64,000 nt of DNA from Sphingomonadales bacterium (GTDB lineage Bacteria > Pseudomonadota > Alphaproteobacteria > Sphingomonadales > Sphingomonadaceae): assembly GCA_016714795.1 (NCBI GenBank), contig JADKCA010000007.1:200103-264102 (forward strand), given 5' to 3'. A model generated the notes under the pieces. It did no database searches and was not told where the DNA came from. It saw only the letters and a list, made by a program, of their open reading frames with translations. Positions within the stretch are counted from its first letter, which is position 1. Each line of letters starts with the position of its first letter. A program made the translations under genes and the position numbers. This document shows positions 60,362 to 64,000 of this stretch, one piece after another.

Positions 60362-61797
60362 GATACCTGACCCGGTATATCTATGAGCAGCGCTGGCGGG
60401 AAGGCAATGTTCATGCACGCCCCGCTCTGCCCATCCGCCCGGTTGGTGACGTGAAACCCGATGCCGAGCGCCCCTGCATAACCCGTGACCACGCTCAGTC
60501 CGAGCCCATTGCCTTGAACAGTGTCGGCGGCTTCACGGCGGGGAAGGCCGATGAGGCCGTCGGGCAATCCGCGCCCTTCATCGATAATCCGTAAAGTAAG
60601 GCCTTCGGCGTTCTGAATCCCCTCGATCAGGATGCCGCTGCCTGGCGGACTGAATTTGGCAGCATTGTCGATCAGGTTAAGCAGCATGTGGTGCAGCATC
60701 CGGGGGTCGGTCCGCACCAGCGGCACGCCGGGTGCAAGGCTCACGCGCACGTCGCGACCGGCCAATGGCCTCGTCAGCGACAAGAGAACTGCATCGACGG
60801 CATCAATGAGGTCAACCGCTTCACGCGTGTCCCGCACGGCGTCCGACCGCAGCCGTGCCAAACCCAATAGGTTGGTGACCAGTTGATCCAGCCTTGCGGC
60901 CTCTCCTCGGGTCTGATCAACTAGCCCTTGCGCATCGGGCGGTATGGCGGCCAGACCCGCGATGATGCCGGTGAGTGGTGTCCGCAAATCATGGCCGATC
61001 GAGGCGAGGATAGCCTCGCGCATGGCATCGCGCTGTTGCCGCGCTTCCACGGTCACGCGGTGAAGCGCGACGCCGGTCCGGCTGAGCGCCTGACGGATCA
61101 GGTCTTGTGCGCCGGGTGGCACGGGAAGCGCGCCCGATCCGCGCCAGAGCTGCGCAACCAGCGTGGTCGGGCCGCCCTCCACGGGCGCGTAGAGCGCGTC
61201 GGCTCCCGCCATCACCTCGGTTCCGCGCCCGGCCTCGACCTTGTGCGCCAGCGCCCAGCGCGCGGCTGCGGTATCAAGCGGAGACAGCGATGTTTCCCCC
61301 TCGGGATCAAGAAAGCACAATTTTGCTTCGGTCCAGCCCTCGATCAACATGGTCGCGCAGGCGAGCACCGCCTCTTCTGTGGTGCACGACGCCAGATCAT
61401 CTGCCAGTGCCGAGAGCCGCGCAGCATTCTGGGAAAGCGCCTCGGCGCGCATCGCCTGCGCTTTCAGTCGCGCCGTCACCTGACTGACCAGCAAGGCCGT
61501 CAGCGCCAGCACTAGCAACGTCACCAGATTGTCGACATCCGCCACATGCAAAGTGAAGGCGGGCGGGACGAAGAAGAAGTTGAAGCCGAGTGTGGCGAGA
61601 AACGCCGTCACCAGCCCGCCGGACAAGCCGCGCGCGCCAGCCATGACGATCACCGGCACGAGGAACAGGAATGCCAGATTGGCGAGCGACAGCCATGCTT
61701 GCACGAAATGCGCCGCTGCGATGGTCACGCCTGCGCTCAGCAGAGCTTCCATCAAGACACGCACAGCAGGAACCTTGGAGTCGGCCATTCCCGGCAT
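60358..61797 (-). CDS. KdpD-like sensor histidine kinase lacking the KdpD/Usp domains
   Basis: A 479-residue protein from the ATG at 61797 (GGCGGAA upstream); a TTG at 61839 is possible. Four hydrophobic helices form a DUF4118 domain (LANLAFLFLVPVIVMAG, LATLGFNFFFVPPAFTLHVA, LVTLLVLALTALLVSQV). A GAF-like region, H-box ASIGHDLRTPLTG, N-box MLLNLIDNAAKFSPPG and ATP loops DEGRGLPDG and NGLGLSVVTGY follow. Classical KdpD (about 890 residues) has an extra N-terminal KdpD and Usp region that is absent here, so sensing may differ. It is coupled to kdpE and lies 39 bases after kup. Confidence 0.85.
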   Translation of the reverse strand: MPGMADSKVPAVRVLMEALLSAGVTIAAAHFVQAWLSLANLAFLFLVPVIVMAGARGLSGGLVTAFLATLGFNFFFVPPAFTLHVADVDNLVTLLVLALTALLVSQVTARLKAQAMRAEALSQNAARLSALADDLASCTTEEAVLACATMLIEGWTEAKLCFLDPEGETSLSPLDTAAARWALAHKVEAGRGTEVMAGADALYAPVEGGPTTLVAQLWRGSGALPVPPGAQDLIRQALSRTGVALHRVTVEARQQRDAMREAILASIGHDLRTPLTGIIAGLAAIPPDAQGLVDQTRGEAARLDQLVTNLLGLARLRSDAVRDTREAVDLIDAVDAVLLSLTRPLAGRDVRVSLAPGVPLVRTDPRMLHHMLLNLIDNAAKFSPPGSGILIEGIQNAEGLTLRIIDEGRGLPDGLIGLPRREAADTVQGNGLGLSVVTGYAGALGIGFHVTNRADGQSGACMNIAFPPALLIDIPGQVS

Positions 61798-61835
61798 TTT
61801 CGCATTCCGCCTGCCCGGCGTCGAGCCAAATGCGA

Positions 61836-63740
61836 TCAAATCTCTACCCGCGTGCCGAGTTCCACCACACGTCCCGGCGGAATCTGGAAGAAGCCGGTCG
61901 GGTCTGACGCATTCCTTTGCAGGATAATGAAGATGATGTCCTGCCAGAAGGGCAAGCCCACCTCATGGCTGGGCGAAAGCATGTGACGCCCGATGAAGAA
62001 GGACGCGCCCGCCTTGTCCTGCCGGATCGCACCGCTGCCAAACAGCGCGGCGGGGACATCGGGCGTTTCCATATAGCCGAAGCGCAGGGTCACCCATTGG
62101 AAATTGGCGTCGATGGGCGTGACCGTCATGCGCTCCTCATCCGCCACGCGCGGGCTCGTCGCGTTGTGCACAGTCACCAACACATTCTGCTCATGCAGCA
62201 CCTTGTTGTGCTTGATGTTGTGGAGCAGCGCGACCGGTGCCACTTCGGGATCGCCTGTCAGGAACACGGCAGTGCCGGGAATCCGCTGAGGCGGGCGGGC
62301 GGCGAGCACCTTGGCAAGCTCCACCATCGTCACATGATCGCGCTGGGCCTCTTCTGCCAGATAGGCGCGGCCCTTCAGCCAGATATGGATCACGAGCCCG
62401 ATCATTGCAGCGATGACCAGCGGCACCCACCCCCCTTCGACAACGCGCAGGAAGTTTGCGCCGAAGAAGAACAGGTCAAGCAGCAGGAAGGGCGCGATGA
62501 AAAGAGCGGCGAGCGCAGGCCGCCACGCCCACAGCTTCCACAGCACGATGAAGGCCAGACAGGTCGTCACCACCATCGTGCCCGTCACTGCAATGCCGTA
62601 AGCCGCCGCCATCGAGGAAGAGGTGCGGAACTGGACGATGAGCAGCGCCACCCCCGCCAGCAGGAGCCAGTTGATGACGGGAATGTAGATTTGCCCGGAA
62701 TGATGCTCGCTTGTCTGGTTGATGATCATGCGCGGGAACAGGCCAAGCGCTATGCCTTGTTGGGTGAGCGAATAGGCGCCCGTGATGACTGCCTGACTGG
62801 CAATGATCGTGGCGAGCGTTGCGAGGATGACCATCGACAGGCGCAGGCTTTCCGGCGTCATCAGGAAGAACCAGTCCGCATTGGCAAAGGACGCGCCCGC
62901 CGCTTCCGCTGCGCGCATGTGTACGAGCGCAAAGGCGGCTTGGCCCAGATAATTGAGCGCAAGCGCGGGCATGACGAGCGAGAACCAGCCGATACGGATC
63001 GGCGCGCGGCCGAAATGGCCCATATCAGCGGTCAGCGCCTCCGCGCCTGTCACGGTCAGGAACACCGCCCCCAGCACGAACAGGCCAGTCACACCGTGTT
63101 CCAGCAGGAAGGAAACAGCATACAACGGGTTGAGCGCCAACAGCACTTCCGGCGCGGCCATGAAGTTGAGCAGGCCGACCCCGCCAATCGCCAGAAACCA
63201 GACCACACAGACCGGCCCGAACAGCTTGGAGACAGACGCCGTGCCGCGCGCCTGAATGGCGAACAAGCCGACCAGGATGATCAGCGAGACCGCGACGATC
63301 CGCCCCTCGGTCATCATGTCGCCCATGCCGGGCACAGTCTTGATGCCCTCCACGGCGGACAACACCGAGAGCGCAGGCGTGATGATCGCATCGCCGTAAA
63401 AGAGCGCGGCCCCCATGGCCCCCAGCACCGTGACAATGGGCCAGTTGTGCGTGGCCTTGCGAGCCAACGCCATCAAGGACAGCACACCGCCTTCGCCCGC
63501 ATTGTCCATGCGCATCAGAAACAGGACATATTTGACGGTGACGACGAGGATCAGCGCCCAGAGGGCGAGGCTGAGGACGCCCAATATTTCAGCCTGAACA
63601 ATCCCGCCTTCCGCCGATTGTCCCAAGGCTTCGCGAAAGGCGTAAAGCGGGCTGGTGCCGATATCGCCATACACGACACCAATCGCACCGAGTGTCAGGG
63701 TCGCGGTCTGGCGGGGATTGCGTTTGGGGAGGGAGGACAC
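61836..63740 (-). CDS. kup: Kup-type potassium uptake protein
   Basis: A 634-residue transporter with about 12 membrane helices. The family signature is GVVYGDIGTSPLYAFRE (about 19-35). VKYVLFLMRMDNAGEGGVLS, FYGDAIITPALSVLSAVEG and QTSEHHSGQIYIPVINWLL follow, then a C-terminal cytoplasmic domain ending LGTRVEI. It imports K+ with H+. It is the first gene of a kup-kinase-regulator operon, which suggests that the two-component pair tunes potassium uptake through Kup or genes elsewhere. Confidence 0.96.
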   Translation of the reverse strand: MSSLPKRNPRQTATLTLGAIGVVYGDIGTSPLYAFREALGQSAEGGIVQAEILGVLSLALWALILVVTVKYVLFLMRMDNAGEGGVLSLMALARKATHNWPIVTVLGAMGAALFYGDAIITPALSVLSAVEGIKTVPGMGDMMTEGRIVAVSLIILVGLFAIQARGTASVSKLFGPVCVVWFLAIGGVGLLNFMAAPEVLLALNPLYAVSFLLEHGVTGLFVLGAVFLTVTGAEALTADMGHFGRAPIRIGWFSLVMPALALNYLGQAAFALVHMRAAEAAGASFANADWFFLMTPESLRLSMVILATLATIIASQAVITGAYSLTQQGIALGLFPRMIINQTSEHHSGQIYIPVINWLLLAGVALLIVQFRTSSSMAAAYGIAVTGTMVVTTCLAFIVLWKLWAWRPALAALFIAPFLLLDLFFFGANFLRVVEGGWVPLVIAAMIGLVIHIWLKGRAYLAEEAQRDHVTMVELAKVLAARPPQRIPGTAVFLTGDPEVAPVALLHNIKHNKVLHEQNVLVTVHNATSPRVADEERMTVTPIDANFQWVTLRFGYMETPDVPAALFGSGAIRQDKAGASFFIGRHMLSPSHEVGLPFWQDIIFIILQRNASDPTGFFQIPPGRVVELGTRVEI

Positions 63741-63899
63741 TTCGCTGTTCCGATACAGTTGGAGTATCAGGCTTCAGCAGATTGGGGCGTATAACTTCCA
63801 TGAGGAAAGCGCGGGTCAGGCGTAAGGATTTCGTAAAGAATGCAGCTTGCTCCGTAGCGTTGGCTTCCCCCTGACGGGGTTTGCGCAGACACCACGCGG

Positions 63900-64000
63900 C
63901 TAGTGGCTCAGCAGCGGCAAGGCGGACTGAATCGTTTCAAATTCGTGCCGGACCCGCTCCAGCGCATATTCAGTGCCCGCTTTGTCATTTTTCCCGGCAC
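63900..64000 (-). CDS. C-terminal end of an unidentified gene (partial)
   Basis: From the right edge one open frame reads DKAGTEYALERVRHEFETIQ and ends SALPLLSH with a TAG at 63900-63902. Coding character is suggested by codon use only. It lies 160 bases upstream of kup on the same strand; the intervening 63741-63899 holds no recognisable gene and probably carries the kup promoter. I do not recognise the product. Confidence 0.4.
   Translation of the reverse strand, partial: AGKNDKAGTEYALERVRHEFETIQSALPLLSH

Noticed and set aside
61917..63794. 625-codon plus-strand frame opposite kup
   Set aside because: kup is unambiguous on the minus strand and the antisense frame is His/Arg/Gln/Asp-rich without any domain pattern.

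Overview
The window is a chromosomal segment of a high-GC alphaproteobacterium. The mutY / DUF721 / dsbA-like / dsbA-like / smc order, a GSNGW-type acylase, a CYP101-like P450 with a Rieske oxygenase, and a chromosomal virB cluster together suggest Sphingomonadales. No 16S is present, so genus is not assigned.

Layout. (1) 1-16954 is core chromosome: end of nusB, a GGDEF/EAL protein, galU, a DUF465 protein, terC, a tightly overlapping mutY-serine hydrolase-nudC operon read leftward, a rightward DUF721-dsbA-dsbA(frameshifted)-smc-tlyA operon, leuC, a cyclophilin-type isomerase and tRNA-Ser(GGA). (2) 17000-20920 is the edge of an island next to the tRNA: an integrase fragment, a broken SDR, a P450 overlapping a rubredoxin, a Rieske oxygenase and an IS6-like transposase relic. 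(3) 20919-28519 is a leftward virB operon (virB2,3,4,6,8,9,10,11), nearly all joined by ATGA overlaps, with no virB5, virB7, virD4 or relaxase in view; a second VirB2/TrbC-like gene diverges from it. (4) 29000-56701 is the striking part: two secreted Rhs/YD-repeat giants (Rhs1 36035-40244, carrying one frameshift; Rhs2 52076-56701, intact). Between and beyond them lie eight displaced Rhs C-terminal modules, each a piece of conserved core, a variable tip and a small adjacent putative immunity gene. Three belong to Rhs1 and five to Rhs2, all on the minus strand. The modules are punctuated by short repeats (called REP-A, REP-B and REP-C here) and by at least five inactivated copies of a REP-associated tyrosine transposase (RAYT). 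One IS5-family element sits in an immunity gene. (5) 57194-64000 returns to core-like genes: a penicillin-acylase-family hydrolase and a kup-kdpD-like-kdpE potassium operon.

How it fits together. The Rhs proteins have Sec-type signal peptides and no T6SS genes are seen, so they are probably Sec-exported contact-dependent or released toxins. The displaced tips keep enough core homology to replace the tip of the full gene by homologous recombination, and their cores are frequently frameshifted while tip and immunity frames stay open. That fits a silent reservoir of toxin/immunity pairs. Repeated boundary sequences suggest that REP/RAYT recombination built the array. Whether the neighbouring T4SS is functionally related is unknown.
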